From NCBI GenBank assembly GCA_017303805.1, contig JAFLBQ010000002.1, positions 648,723-712,722 on the forward strand: a stretch of DNA of 64,000 nucleotides. The letters are read 5' to 3'. This document shows, piece by piece, positions 37,941 to 46,979 of the stretch. The DNA is from Cytophagales bacterium. GTDB lineage: Bacteria; Bacteroidota; Bacteroidia; Cytophagales; Cyclobacteriaceae. The number at the start of each line of letters is the position of its first letter. The stretch's first letter is position 1. The position numbers were made by a program, and so were the translations under genes. The notes under the pieces were generated by a model. That model did no database searches, had not been told where the DNA came from, and worked only from the letters and a program-made list of their open reading frames with translations.

Positions 37941-39773
37941 ATGAAAAAAATTCTCAGCATTTTAAGCTTATGTCTGGTGGCTGCAGTAGTTACACTGCAA
38001 AGCTGCAAAAAGGACGATGACCCTAAGCCAGCACCCAGCATTACATTAAGTGCAACAGCAGCTACAGGCACACCGGGAAGTTCGGTGGTTGTAACGGCTA
38101 CCATTGAAGCCGGAAACGGAGCAAAGACGCTTACCGTTACCGGTGCAACGGCAACACCTGCCAGCCCTATTTCTTTGTCGGGCACCTCGGTTACACAAGA
38201 AGTTTCATTGGCCATTCCGGCTACGGCTGTAGTTGGTGCAACCATTTCGGTGGTGTTTATTGTAACAGACAACGAAAACTTTGCTTCAGCTCCGGCTACC
38301 TTTACCATTACGGTTGGCAACCCGGTAATTACTTTACAGGGTAATCTTACCACACAAACCTTAGATGCTTCCAAAGTTTATTTGTTGAAGAGCCAGGTAT
38401 TTATTCCGGATGGCGTTACCCTTACTATCCCGGCCGGCACGGTTATAAAAGGAGAAAAAGCAACCAAAGCAGCATTGGTTGTAAAACCCGGTGGAAAATT
38501 AATTGCCAACGGCACGGCTTCAAATCCGGTGGTATTTACTTCAAACCAAGTTCCGGGCGAGCGCGACAAAGGCGATTGGGCCGGGGTGCTTGTTTTGGGT
38601 AAAGCATTTGTTAACCAACCCGGGCAGGTAGCTATTGAAGGTATTTCGCCACAGGTATTCTACGGGGCGCGCTATGCCGATGCAAGCGCAGCAGTTGATT
38701 TTAACACCAACGCAACCGACAACAGCGGTTCGTTAACGTATGTGCGCATTGAATATGCCGGTATAGAATTAACACCCAACAACGAAACCAACAGCTTAAC
38801 CATGGGTGGTGTTGGCAACGGAACTACCATTGATTATGTACAAGTTTCTTACGGTGGCGATGATGGCTTTGAATGGTTTGGTGGTACCGTAAATTGCAAG
38901 CACCTGATTTCGCAAGCAAGCTGGGACGATGACTTTGATTCTGACTTTGGCTGGAGCGGTAAAGTACAGTTTGGATTAATTCTCCGCTATCCGTTTGCTG
39001 CCGACCAATCTGAGTCGAATGCGTTTGAAAGCGATAGCCAGGGTAATGGCAACGAAATTTTCTCGAGCGGAACTACCGGCACCCCCTGGTGTACCAACAC
39101 CGAAAGAGGTGGTTGTACCAGCGGTGTGTTTTCGAATGTTACCGTACTTGGTCCGCGCGATATTACCAGCACAGCACGTCCTATTTCGGGTAATTTCCGG
39201 AACGCCTTGCACATTCGCAGAAGAAGCAACATCTCCATTTTCAACTCGTACTTCTCGGGCTTCCGCCTTGGGTTGCGGGTAGATGATGCCGGAACACTGG
39301 GCAACATTACTTCTGGAAATTCTGTTTGGGCTAATAACATCTTGTTGGTGCCAGGTACCGTAGGTGCAGCTACTAACAGCACAACCCCGGCAGACGCAGC
39401 CTTTGCAACAGGGCTTACACTTGCCGATGATGGTTCTGCCACCGGTGCCGTTGCAGGAAATGCAACCTTTGTAAGAACTACCTGGGAAGCAAATAACACG
39501 TTTACATTGGCGAGTCCGGCCTGGACACTCACCGAAAATCCTTATACGGCTTTAGGCTTAGGTCTTAACTGGTATTGGGGTGGTAGCGGTGTTAACGGCT
39601 ATACGGCTCCTAACTTTGCTGTTACCTCCGGAACACTCTCTTCCGGGGCAAGTTTCACCAATGCTAAACTGAGTGGAACTTTCTTCGAGACAGTTACCTA
39701 TCGTGGGGCATTTGGTGCAACCAACTGGACAACCGGCTGGGCCGAATTTGTGCCACAAAACAAGGTTTATTAA
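37941..39773 (+). CDS. Surface lipoprotein with Ig-like and beta-helix regions
   Basis: The start at 37941 gives a lipoprotein signal (MKKILSILSLCLVAAVVTLQSC) followed by KKDDD, an acidic lipoprotein export-like tail. Residues about 35-135 look like an Ig/BIG-type domain. After that the chain has features of a right-handed beta-helix (LTIPAGTVIKGEKATKAALV, GKLIANGTASNPVVFTS). Aromatic and Asp-rich segments (DDGFEWFGG, WDDDFDSDFGWSG) could bind metal or a ligand. Length 610 residues. Probably the partner of the TonB receptor upstream. Function unknown. Confidence 0.75.
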   Translation: MKKILSILSLCLVAAVVTLQSCKKDDDPKPAPSITLSATAATGTPGSSVVVTATIEAGNGAKTLTVTGATATPASPISLSGTSVTQEVSLAIPATAVVGATISVVFIVTDNENFASAPATFTITVGNPVITLQGNLTTQTLDASKVYLLKSQVFIPDGVTLTIPAGTVIKGEKATKAALVVKPGGKLIANGTASNPVVFTSNQVPGERDKGDWAGVLVLGKAFVNQPGQVAIEGISPQVFYGARYADASAAVDFNTNATDNSGSLTYVRIEYAGIELTPNNETNSLTMGGVGNGTTIDYVQVSYGGDDGFEWFGGTVNCKHLISQASWDDDFDSDFGWSGKVQFGLILRYPFAADQSESNAFESDSQGNGNEIFSSGTTGTPWCTNTERGGCTSGVFSNVTVLGPRDITSTARPISGNFRNALHIRRRSNISIFNSYFSGFRLGLRVDDAGTLGNITSGNSVWANNILLVPGTVGAATNSTTPADAAFATGLTLADDGSATGAVAGNATFVRTTWEANNTFTLASPAWTLTENPYTALGLGLNWYWGGSGVNGYTAPNFAVTSGTLSSGASFTNAKLSGTFFETVTYRGAFGATNWTTGWAEFVPQNKVY

Positions 39774-39793
39774 AATCTAAAAATCTTTCTCCC

Positions 39794-39829
39794 AAAGACT
39801 TACCTGTACAAACCAGGTAAGTCTTTTTT
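39794..39829 (+). terminator. Intrinsic terminator after the surface lipoprotein gene
   Basis: A 13-bp stem AAAGACTTACCTG/CAGGTAAGTCTTT with a 7-base loop and T-run. The following TATTTTTG (39829-39836) also fits the -7 promoter consensus for the next gene. Confidence 0.9.
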
Positions 39830-39856
39830 ATTTTTGCATTTCATTTTATTACAGCC

Positions 39857-40420
39857 ATGAGGTATTCAATTTTAATTGTTGCAATTGTAGTTACAAGCTG
39901 TAGCAAGCCGGCTCCTTATTCGCCTGCGCAACTATCGGCAAACCAACAAGCCGCGCTAAAAAAAACAATGGTACGCTATTATGCGCGCCTGGCAGAGGAA
40001 GCCAACCAGGAAACAAAATTTGAATCGCGGTTTGATGACTACTACACCCGAAAAGCTAACGAGGCTACGCTTATGTTTTACCATCCCGGTAAGGATAGCT
40101 ATTTTATGATGGTGTCGCAGCTTGCACCGAGTATGATGGGCAAGCGCCATGCAACGGGCATTCGCTTTAAGCTAAATGATGCTGGTGAGCTTACCGACTA
40201 CGAAGAGGTGTTTCGTACGTGGAAGATGCTGCCCGACACCTTACAAAAGCGCGGCTTTTTTTTGTTTGATAAAATGGTGCAAGGCGAGCCGTTGGAGAAA
40301 TATGAAACTAAAAACTCAAATGGCGTAGAGTACATTGAGTTTCCGGATGATCGTAACCACTACGATACGGAAGCCCGCAGGTGGCAGTTTACTCCGGCCA
40401 CCGATGGCGAAAATCTTTAG
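39857..40420 (+). CDS. Lipoprotein of unknown function
   Basis: A 187-residue protein with a lipobox (VVTSC) after a short signal. The mature part is charged and without recognised domain. Notable stretches are TLMFYHPGKDSYFMMVSQLAPSM and GVEYIEFPDDRNHYD. It looks like a conserved lineage-specific protein. It converges with the coiled-coil gene 2 bp later. Confidence 0.75.
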   Translation: MRYSILIVAIVVTSCSKPAPYSPAQLSANQQAALKKTMVRYYARLAEEANQETKFESRFDDYYTRKANEATLMFYHPGKDSYFMMVSQLAPSMMGKRHATGIRFKLNDAGELTDYEEVFRTWKMLPDTLQKRGFFLFDKMVQGEPLEKYETKNSNGVEYIEFPDDRNHYDTEARRWQFTPATDGENL

Positions 40421-40422
40421 CC

Positions 40423-41115
40423 TTAATTAATTTTCCGCTGCTTCTCTTTATGGGTTTCCATTACTTTTTTAACCTGCGTGGCAACATTCGCTAAAGAGTC
40501 TTGCGCTTTTTTGTTGTTTTCAATCCGGATTTTTAAGGCCACATTTTCAAGCTTATTGTTCTCGAGCGATTTCTCCAGTTGAATTTTTTCCTGCTCGTTG
40601 TTGCTGAGTTTCAAGGTTAGGTCTTTGTTCTGGTTTAGCGCGCGTTGCTGTTGTTTTTCAACCGCATCCAATGCTTGCTGTGTTTCGTCAATTTGTTTTT
40701 GTACCTGGTCGCGGTAAAATTTTATGCCGAACTGGTACACCATTTTTTGCAGCTCGCGTTGCGCATAGGTTACATCTTTCTCGTCCCACTCGGTGGGGTT
40801 TATGCCCAGCCACACCGTAGAACTTTTATCGCCAGCCTGGCTGCCGGCATACACAATGCCTTTTGTAAACGGAGTGCCGCCAAGTATCGGCTCGGTAACG
40901 GTGGTGGGCGAACTGAATAGTTTAACCTTACCGATTTCTTTTACATATTTGGTAAAGGCTTGCTGAATTTCTTCTTTGCGACCCTCTAACGTGGTGGCAT
41001 TAACTTCAATGGTTTCGGTCTTTACTTTTTCGTTTTGTTTATTTACGGTAACGGTTTGGGCATTAACCCAACTAAGGGTGGTGCACAATCCAATTAAAAT
41101 GCTAAACTTATTCAT
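40423..41115 (-). CDS. Exported coiled-coil protein of unknown function
   Basis: A 230-residue protein with a Sec signal peptide cleaved about after VNA. A globular part (about 25-135) is followed by a long coiled coil rich in Gln, Asn, Glu and Lys (about 138-230). No family is recognised. Expected in the periplasm. Confidence 0.75.
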   Translation of the reverse strand: MNKFSILIGLCTTLSWVNAQTVTVNKQNEKVKTETIEVNATTLEGRKEEIQQAFTKYVKEIGKVKLFSSPTTVTEPILGGTPFTKGIVYAGSQAGDKSSTVWLGINPTEWDEKDVTYAQRELQKMVYQFGIKFYRDQVQKQIDETQQALDAVEKQQQRALNQNKDLTLKLSNNEQEKIQLEKSLENNKLENVALKIRIENNKKAQDSLANVATQVKKVMETHKEKQRKIN

Positions 41116-41148
41116 GCGTAGGGTGTTAACGTTTCAAAGCTACTAATA

Positions 41149-42057
41149 ATGAGTAAAAAAGTTTTAATCACCGGGGCTTCGGGGTTAATTGGTTCGCAGC
41201 TAACCCACCTGCTGCTGCAACGTGGCTACCGGGTTGCACACCTCGGTCGCACAAAACGTGCCGGAAACATTCCGGCTTACGTTTGGGATATACATAAGCA
41301 GGAGTTTGAGACAGGCACGCTGCACGAGGTAGATGTAATTATAAACCTTGCCGGAGCCGGGGTAGCCGATAAGCGGTGGACGGCTGCGCGCAAAAAGGAA
41401 ATTTTGGAAAGTCGCACGAAGTCAGCGGCCTTGATTTTAAAAATGTTACAAACGGAATCCCATCAGGTAACGGCTGTTGTCTCTGCTTCGGCCATCGGCT
41501 ACTATGGATTTGGAAGTGCGCAGGTTTTTGAAGAGGAAGCCAAACCGGGGAACGATTTTTTAGCCACCGTTACCCGACATTGGGAAGAAGCAATTGATAG
41601 CTTAGGTGCGTTGAATGTGCGGGTAGTGAAGCTGCGCATTGGAATTGTGCTAAGCAACAAGGGCGGGGCATTAACCGAAATGGCCCGGCCGGTGCGCTGG
41701 TTTGCCGGCTCGCCTTTAGGTACGGGCAAGCAGTACCTTTCGTGGATACATATTGATGATTTGTGCAACCTGTTTATTTATGCAGTTGAAAATGCAGCAA
41801 TGCACGGAGCGTACAATGCCGTAAGCGGCCAATGGGCAACCAATAAAGAATTGACCAAAACTATAGGTAAGGTGCTTCACCGCCCGGTATGGCCCTTGCC
41901 GGTGCCGGGCTTTGTTTTAAAAATAATTTTGGGCGAATTGGCACACCTGGTTTTGCTGGGCAGCAAAGTAAGCGCAGACAAAATAAAGCAAAGCGGGTTT
42001 GAACTAAAGCACACCAATCTTTACCAAACGGTGCGCAACCTTTTAGCTGGCGTGTAA
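41149..42057 (+). CDS. TIGR01777-type NAD(P)-dependent epimerase
   Basis: A 302-residue extended SDR protein of the SDR39U1/YfcH type. The nucleotide loop is GASGLIGSQL at the N-terminus. The family features NLAGAGVADKRWTAARKKEILESR and SASAIGYYG, and the C-terminal DUF1731-like segment, are visible. Physiological substrate unknown in bacteria. Its last 15 bp overlap the converging glycosyltransferase gene. Confidence 0.9.
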   Translation: MSKKVLITGASGLIGSQLTHLLLQRGYRVAHLGRTKRAGNIPAYVWDIHKQEFETGTLHEVDVIINLAGAGVADKRWTAARKKEILESRTKSAALILKMLQTESHQVTAVVSASAIGYYGFGSAQVFEEEAKPGNDFLATVTRHWEEAIDSLGALNVRVVKLRIGIVLSNKGGALTEMARPVRWFAGSPLGTGKQYLSWIHIDDLCNLFIYAVENAAMHGAYNAVSGQWATNKELTKTIGKVLHRPVWPLPVPGFVLKIILGELAHLVLLGSKVSADKIKQSGFELKHTNLYQTVRNLLAGV

Positions 42058-42999
42058 CAGATTGCGCGGCAGGGTAATTATTTCTTTTACCACATACGTT
42101 TTCTTTTGCTGCGATTCGTAGTAGGTGCGCATCATGAGTTCTGCGATTACCCCAAAGGTTAAAAACTGAATGCCGGCCAACACAATGGTAACACCCAGAA
42201 TTAATAAGGGGCGGCCCCAGATGTCTTCGCCCAGTATTTTTAAAATCAGTAAATAAAAATTAATGGCGCCACCCGCCAGCAGGCACAGCATCCCCAGCGG
42301 CCCAAAAAAATGAATCGGGCGTTTGAAGTATTTCTGAAAGAAGGCCAGCAAGAGTAAGTCGCTTAGCACTTTTAACGTTCGTCCTAATCCATATTTAGAT
42401 TGCCCGTGGATGCGGGGATGGTGCAAGACATCCATGTTGGTGATACGCGCACCTTGCAGCACCGCCAGAATAGGAATAAACCGATGCAACTCGCCATATA
42501 ATTCGAGACTCTTAGCGGTTTCGGCTCTAAAAACTTTTAGGGTGCACCCATAATCGCGAATGGTAACTCCGGTAAGCTTACGAATTAACCGGTTGGCCAG
42601 CGCGCTTGGAATTTTTCGAAGCAGCGCTCCGTCTTTCCGGTTTTTACGGTTACCGGCAACTACGTCCCAGTTTTCTTTTTTTAGCTTGTCAAGCATGGCG
42701 GGTATGTCGGCCGGGTCGTTTTGCAAATCGCCATCCAGCGTTATAATATAATCGCCAGTAGCATAATCGATGCCTGCCGCCATGGCAGCGGTTTGGCCAA
42801 AGTTTCTTTTCAATACAACAATGCGGGTGTGCGCATCGGCATGTTGCCGGGCTTCCGCCAACGTTGTATCATTCGAGCCATCGTCCACAACAATTACTTC
42901 GTACGTAAGGCCGCCCAATGCCGAGCGGATTTTTTCGAACAACGGCTGCACATTCAACGCTTCGTTGTAGAGGGTAATAACCAGCGAAATCTTTTCCAT
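42043..42999 (-). CDS. Family 2 glycosyltransferase (DPM/ArnC-like)
   Basis: A membrane-bound GT2 of 318 residues transferring sugar to a polyprenyl phosphate or similar. The start at 42999 is preferred because the N-terminus MEKISLVITLYNE is canonical. The GT-A domain shows VVDDGSNDTT and LDGDLQNDP, and two C-terminal helices follow (PLGMLCLLAGGAINFYLL and LILGVTIVLAGIQFL). It neighbours a GT39 transferase that may use its lipid-linked sugar. Confidence 0.9.
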   Translation of the reverse strand: MEKISLVITLYNEALNVQPLFEKIRSALGGLTYEVIVVDDGSNDTTLAEARQHADAHTRIVVLKRNFGQTAAMAAGIDYATGDYIITLDGDLQNDPADIPAMLDKLKKENWDVVAGNRKNRKDGALLRKIPSALANRLIRKLTGVTIRDYGCTLKVFRAETAKSLELYGELHRFIPILAVLQGARITNMDVLHHPRIHGQSKYGLGRTLKVLSDLLLLAFFQKYFKRPIHFFGPLGMLCLLAGGAINFYLLILKILGEDIWGRPLLILGVTIVLAGIQFLTFGVIAELMMRTYYESQQKKTYVVKEIITLPRNLLHAS

Positions 43000-43131
43000 G
43001 CCAACACAAAGGTGGTATGCCTGCGGGCACAAAGTGGGCTACACGTATTACGGGTTGGTTAATAATAATTTACAATCCCTTAACCTGTTCATGTTCTGGT
43101 AATATAAAAAAGCCAACCAACTTGGCCCCGC

Positions 43132-44682
43132 ATGAAACGAAACGTAGGGTGGGTGGCTTTAATGGCTGCACTTGTTTATGGGGCCAATTTTTGGGGGCCT
43201 TCAGTTTATATTCTGGATGAAGCCAAAAACGCGGGTTGCGCGTTAGAGATGTGGCAAAGTGGCAATTGGGTGGTGCCCTATTTTAATGGTGAGTTGCGCA
43301 CCGACAAGCCCCCCTTGCATTATTTTTTTATGATGCTCGCCTATTCTGTTTTTGGAGTAGCACCTTTTGCAGCGCGTTTGTTTTCGGTAGTGTGTGGGGT
43401 GTTGCTGGTAGTACATGCGTATGTGTTTACGGCAAAACATTTTGGGCGCCAAATGGCATGGGTGGTTGTGCTTATTCTCTTATCATCGTTGCAGTTAGCC
43501 ATACAGTTTCATCTGGCTGTGCCCGATCCGTATTTGATACTCTGTTTTTTTTCGGGGTTGCTTTTCTTTTACGAAGGCTACCAAGGTGAGCCGCGCAGCC
43601 TGTACCTGTTTTATGCAGCCTGTGCCTTGGGCTTTTTGGCAAAGGGATTAGTTGCTGTTGTGTTTCCGGGTTTAATTGTGCTGTTGTTTCTGGTAATTCA
43701 AAAACAGCTAACGCTTACACACCTGCGTACGCTAAAATTACCTTCCGGGATTTTGATTTTTTGTGCCATCGCTGTGCCCTGGTATCTGGCTGTAGGGATG
43801 TTAACAGACGGGCTTTGGCTGGAAGGTTTTTTTCTTAAACACAATTTGAGCCGTTATACCCAAACCATGGAAGGACACCGCGGGTTTCCATTCGCTCCTT
43901 TTGTTATTTTACTTGCCGGGTTGTTGCCGGCTTCGCTTTTTGCAGGGCCCGCAGTGCGCCTGGCCTGGCGCACCAGAAGGCGCAAGCCATTTCTTTTGCT
44001 TTGTATCTGTGCCGTGGTGGTGGTGCCTGCGTTTTTCAGTTTCTCAAAAACATTACTGCCCGGTTATCCGGCCCCGGCTTTACCTTTTCTGGCCATACTG
44101 CTTGCCTTCTATTTTCAAAATCGGTTTTTGCCGGGCATGCAACCGCGCGCGGGCCACTATGTGTTGCTGGTTGTGCATGTGCTTATTGTGTGCGCTATTC
44201 CGGTGGCAACTTATTTTGCACTGCAGCAGGAATTACCGGGGTGGAATGTAGCGCCTGTTGCCGGGATATTTATTCCGTTGGCAGTAACAGGAGCTCTTGG
44301 CTTACTTTTTTATCATCAGAAAAAAAGAAGGAATTCTTTTTTAGCGCTTACCGGTGGTTGGGTAATTACGTCCGTGCTCTTCTTTTGGGTTGCATTTCCT
44401 GCGGTTGACAAAACCAATGCGGTAGTAAACAGCAGCGCGTATGTACGCGAGCCCGTGGCCTACTATAAAGATTTTAACCCTGCCTACCGATTCCGGCTAA
44501 CGAGCAATCTTCCGGCACTTCAGTCGGCAGAAGCGGTAACTGAATTTCTTGAAAGTGGAGGTACTGTAATAACGCAGGCCCGCTACCTGGACGAATTAGA
44601 TACTCTGGCAAACCAACTTGTGTTTAGCCAAAAAGATTTGTTCGAAAAGCAAGTAACGGTTGTAGTGCGCAAGCGTAATTAG
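43132..44682 (+). CDS. Family 39 (ArnT/PMT-like) membrane glycosyltransferase
   Basis: A 516-residue protein with about 11 membrane helices. The first periplasmic loop has LDEAKNAGCALEMW and ELRTDKPPLHYF, the acidic and KPP motifs typical of ArnT-type enzymes that take sugars from polyprenyl-phosphate donors. The soluble C-terminal part is short. Probable role: glycosylation of lipid A, lipids or proteins using the product of the GT2 neighbour. Confidence 0.9.
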   Translation: MKRNVGWVALMAALVYGANFWGPSVYILDEAKNAGCALEMWQSGNWVVPYFNGELRTDKPPLHYFFMMLAYSVFGVAPFAARLFSVVCGVLLVVHAYVFTAKHFGRQMAWVVVLILLSSLQLAIQFHLAVPDPYLILCFFSGLLFFYEGYQGEPRSLYLFYAACALGFLAKGLVAVVFPGLIVLLFLVIQKQLTLTHLRTLKLPSGILIFCAIAVPWYLAVGMLTDGLWLEGFFLKHNLSRYTQTMEGHRGFPFAPFVILLAGLLPASLFAGPAVRLAWRTRRRKPFLLLCICAVVVVPAFFSFSKTLLPGYPAPALPFLAILLAFYFQNRFLPGMQPRAGHYVLLVVHVLIVCAIPVATYFALQQELPGWNVAPVAGIFIPLAVTGALGLLFYHQKKRRNSFLALTGGWVITSVLFFWVAFPAVDKTNAVVNSSAYVREPVAYYKDFNPAYRFRLTSNLPALQSAEAVTEFLESGGTVITQARYLDELDTLANQLVFSQKDLFEKQVTVVVRKRN

Positions 44683-45359
44683 TTTTGAACCGGTTCCAGT
44701 TGTTTGCGCTTGCCCACTTGTAATTTTTGCCGAGCCCACTTTTTAGAATGAAAGGGCTTGATTGCATACACGGTGTAAACTGAAATTACGCCAATGGCTG
44801 CGCCACCTACCACATCCACTAAAAAATGCTGCAACAAATACATTCGGGAATAGCCAACCAGGCAGGCCAGCAAGAGCAATACGATGGTGGCATGTTTATT
44901 TTTGAGATAGATAGCCAACCCTACCGCTACCACAAAGGCGGTAGCGGTGTGCCCCGAAGGAAATGAATGGTGCGAATGAACTTTTACGCCTTCCACAAAG
45001 TGAAGCAGACTATGATCGAGTAGTGTAATTGGCCGGCCGGCACCGGCAAACAGCACGCGTTTACCCAATGAAACCAATGCTCCGCAAAGCACGCCCGAGA
45101 GCATAAATTGAATTGCGTATTCAAATCGGATAAACAGCACGATTGCCAGTGCGGGTAAAATCCAAATGCCATCTCCTAAAAGTGTAATGGCCGAAAAAAA
45201 ATAATCTAACAACCCGTGGTGGCGGCTGTTGATCCACACTACATCGGCTCCCTTTGGGATTAGCAGCGCTGCAACACCCGCCAATGTGAGGCCGGCCAAC
45301 ACACGTTTAAATACGGCACCTGCAAATGGATCGGAACCGAGAAATTTTGAATAACCCAT
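44679..45359 (-). CDS. PAP2-family membrane phosphatase
   Basis: A 226-residue integral membrane phosphatase acting on phosphatidic acid, undecaprenyl diphosphate or similar lipids. All three motifs are visible: KRVLFAGAGRP, PSGHTA and SRMYLLQHFLVD. Its 3' end overlaps the GT39 gene by 4 bp, in convergent orientation. It is the last core-type gene before the AT-rich cassette region. Confidence 0.92.
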   Translation of the reverse strand: MGYSKFLGSDPFAGAVFKRVLAGLTLAGVAALLIPKGADVVWINSRHHGLLDYFFSAITLLGDGIWILPALAIVLFIRFEYAIQFMLSGVLCGALVSLGKRVLFAGAGRPITLLDHSLLHFVEGVKVHSHHSFPSGHTATAFVVAVGLAIYLKNKHATIVLLLLACLVGYSRMYLLQHFLVDVVGGAAIGVISVYTVYAIKPFHSKKWARQKLQVGKRKQLEPVQN

Positions 45360-45621
45360 AGCTGCAAAACTATGGGCACGGGTGCCGGCTACAGGAAACT
45401 CTGCAACACGGTTTTGTTAATTCTATTGCACCTGCAGATTACCGAAGCTCTGATTTTTAACGCGTAGGTAACATTCACCTTTGCGGATTGGAGGCCCTAC
45501 AAGATGGGCATACCAACAGGCCCCGGAGATTTACCCATGGAAGTGCCCATTCGATCTAAAATTAAAAGCGGATGGATTTTGGTGCATTTTTGAGGTGGGG
45601 GATTTAGGAACAAAAAGTGTA
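45360..45621. other. Core-to-array transition region without a clear gene
   Basis: The region holds a CACCTTTGC promoter-like box near 45476-45485, a GGAGG and then a 29-codon frame (45504-45593, MGIPTGPGDLPMEV...) not recognised as any family. This may be a tiny gene or the remnant of a larger one. Base composition shifts to AT-rich just right of here. Confidence 0.4.
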
Positions 45622-45683
45622 CTAATACAGCAGTTTTGGTTGTATTAGACTAACTTTATGAGAGCTATAAAGAAGTTAGCAGT
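45622..45683 (+). other. Left end of the cassette array, attI-like junction
   Basis: An 8-bp inverted repeat CTAATACA/TGTATTAG (45622-45648) is followed by CTAACTT (45650-45656) and its inverse AAGTTAG (45673-45679). The second repeat contains the first cassette junction G-TTAGC at 45675/45676. No long attC-type hairpin precedes it, which is what an attI or degenerate first site would look like. This is inferred from position and the GTT core. Confidence 0.5.
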
Positions 45684-45711
45684 AACCCTAAAACGACACG
45701 ACAGTGAGTAG
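45658..45711 (+). CDS. 17-residue leader ORF spanning the array boundary
   Basis: The frame encodes MRAIKKLAVTLKRHDSE and begins 18 bp left of the first cassette junction, running into cassette 1. Its TAG stop overlaps the GTG start of the TIR-like gene by 8 nt. No strong ribosome site precedes that GTG, so translational coupling is plausible. In class 1 integrons a short ORF in attI1 has a similar role; here this is only inferred. Confidence 0.35.
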   Translation: MRAIKKLAVTLKRHDSE

Positions 45712-46657
45712 CATTTTACAAAAGTTAGCAGACGGTATTCCGACAGACGCTTTTCCTTGTTGGGTGATTGACGAAGAGCAAAAAAATCAATCTCTAAAAA
45801 ACAATCAACCATTTAGACATTACAGACCTTCTTGCTATTTTAAACCGACATTACGACTTGACAATAATTTTATTCAAGGTAACATCGGACACACTTCATT
45901 TGGTGGAAAATACCACGACAATATCTCAACGACTTACACCTACTTTGGCGACTTTCAAAATAGAAAGCCGGTTTATTTCAGCTTTGACTTAGTGACAATT
46001 TATCGCTTAATTGAAATTCTACCGACATCACCACTGACACTTACTCTAAAGCGCTTAGACAATCCCAAAGCAATAGTTAAGGACAGAGCATTTATGATAA
46101 TGCCAATTGACAAAGACAAAAAACTTGAAGCACTTTACAAAGACAATATCAGAACTTTTCTAAAAGACGACCAAGAATTAGGCATTCAGATTTTCAGGGC
46201 AGACGATTTTAATGGCAACGATATAATCATTGAGACAATATACAATCAAATTGAGCAAGCGGAGTTCATCATAGCCGACATTTCACTTCCTAATAAAAAT
46301 GTCTTTTATGAACTCGGGTGGGCTTCGGCTATGGAAAAGGAGATAATTACAATTCAGAGCCAAGACATTGAGCAAAATGTATTCTTTGACCGTTCTCACA
46401 TTCGGACACGATTGTATTCCTTTGGCAACATTCCAGAACTTCAGCGACAACTTAAAAATGACATTATTGCAATTAGACAAAAGACAACAGCAAAAAACTG
46501 ACCGACACATACGGACAGACAGAAGGGCTACTGCTAACAAGGGGTTTGCGATAGCGGGGGTTCCGTGCTTCGCAGACACATTTGTGCAAGGTGGAAGTTC
46601 AGTTCTCCGAATGAAGTTTAGTGCTAAAACACCCCGCCATCGCAAACCCCCGAAACG
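45676..46657 (+). mobile_element. Integron-like cassette 1 (TIR-like gene)
   Basis: Starts with TTAGCAGT after a G. Its hairpin site opens with the reverse complement ACTGCTAA (46530). 982 bp with one gene on the plus strand. Confidence 0.75.
45704..46501 (+). CDS. TIR / nucleoside-deoxyribosyltransferase-like protein
   Basis: A 265-residue soluble protein. The N-terminal half (1-120) is unassigned. The C-terminal half (about 125-255) has the TIR/deoxyribosyltransferase-like pattern: FMIMPIDKD, then AEFIIADISLPNKNVFYELGWASAM, then strand EIITIQ. Proteins with this fold are frequent in antiphage systems as NAD-cleaving or nucleotide-acting effectors, but which reaction this one performs is not visible. 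The start is GTG and no ATG fits. It is the only gene of the first cassette, coupled to a leader ORF. Confidence 0.72.
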   Translation: MSSILQKLADGIPTDAFPCWVIDEEQKNQSLKNNQPFRHYRPSCYFKPTLRLDNNFIQGNIGHTSFGGKYHDNISTTYTYFGDFQNRKPVYFSFDLVTIYRLIEILPTSPLTLTLKRLDNPKAIVKDRAFMIMPIDKDKKLEALYKDNIRTFLKDDQELGIQIFRADDFNGNDIIIETIYNQIEQAEFIIADISLPNKNVFYELGWASAMEKEIITIQSQDIEQNVFFDRSHIRTRLYSFGNIPELQRQLKNDIIAIRQKTTAKN

Positions 46658-46665
46658 TTACCGCC
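46530..46665 (+). repeat. attC-like site A, end of cassette 1
   Basis: Opens with ACTGCTAAC, closes with ACGTTACCG, cut inferred at 46657/46658. The arms GGGGTTTGCGATAGCGGGG and CCCCGCCATCGCAAACCCC pair almost perfectly. The distal part has GTTCAGTTCTCCGAA and GTGCTAAAA, shared with site G. Confidence 0.8.
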
Positions 46666-46900
46666 AATGCCCCTCGTTCCGCGGACAGTGACGACCCAGA
46701 CGACAAAGACTCGTTTCCGCAGACAAGGAAAAAATAAAAAATTAACGGGTGACACTCTACTAACTCAGATACTCCACGTGGACAAGAGTGTGTTTCAAAA
46801 CCTAATGGCTGACTGAGAAATAATAAAGCGGTGGACGACAACCTGAACAACTCCGAATGCCCCCGCGCTGGCAACTTGGACAGATTCTCACCCCACCCAA

Positions 46901-46961
46901 ATTTGGCACATGCCATAGCCACACTTCCCGCGCGACACCAAAGCTATGGCAAGAGCCAAAT
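46901..46961 (+). repeat. ACA/AGA hairpin S1
   Basis: ATTTGGC-ACA-TGCCATAGC pairs perfectly with GCTATGGCA-AGA-GCCAAAT around a 23-base loop ending ACCAAA. It marks the inner edge of the 5' shell of cassette 2. Confidence 0.85.
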
Positions 46962-46979
46962 CGCCAACGCGCAAGAACT

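Noticed and set aside
46530-46665. Rho-independent terminator at site A
   Set aside because: The hairpin is over 100 bp long, has no T-run, and carries the junction core sequences seen at the other six sites.
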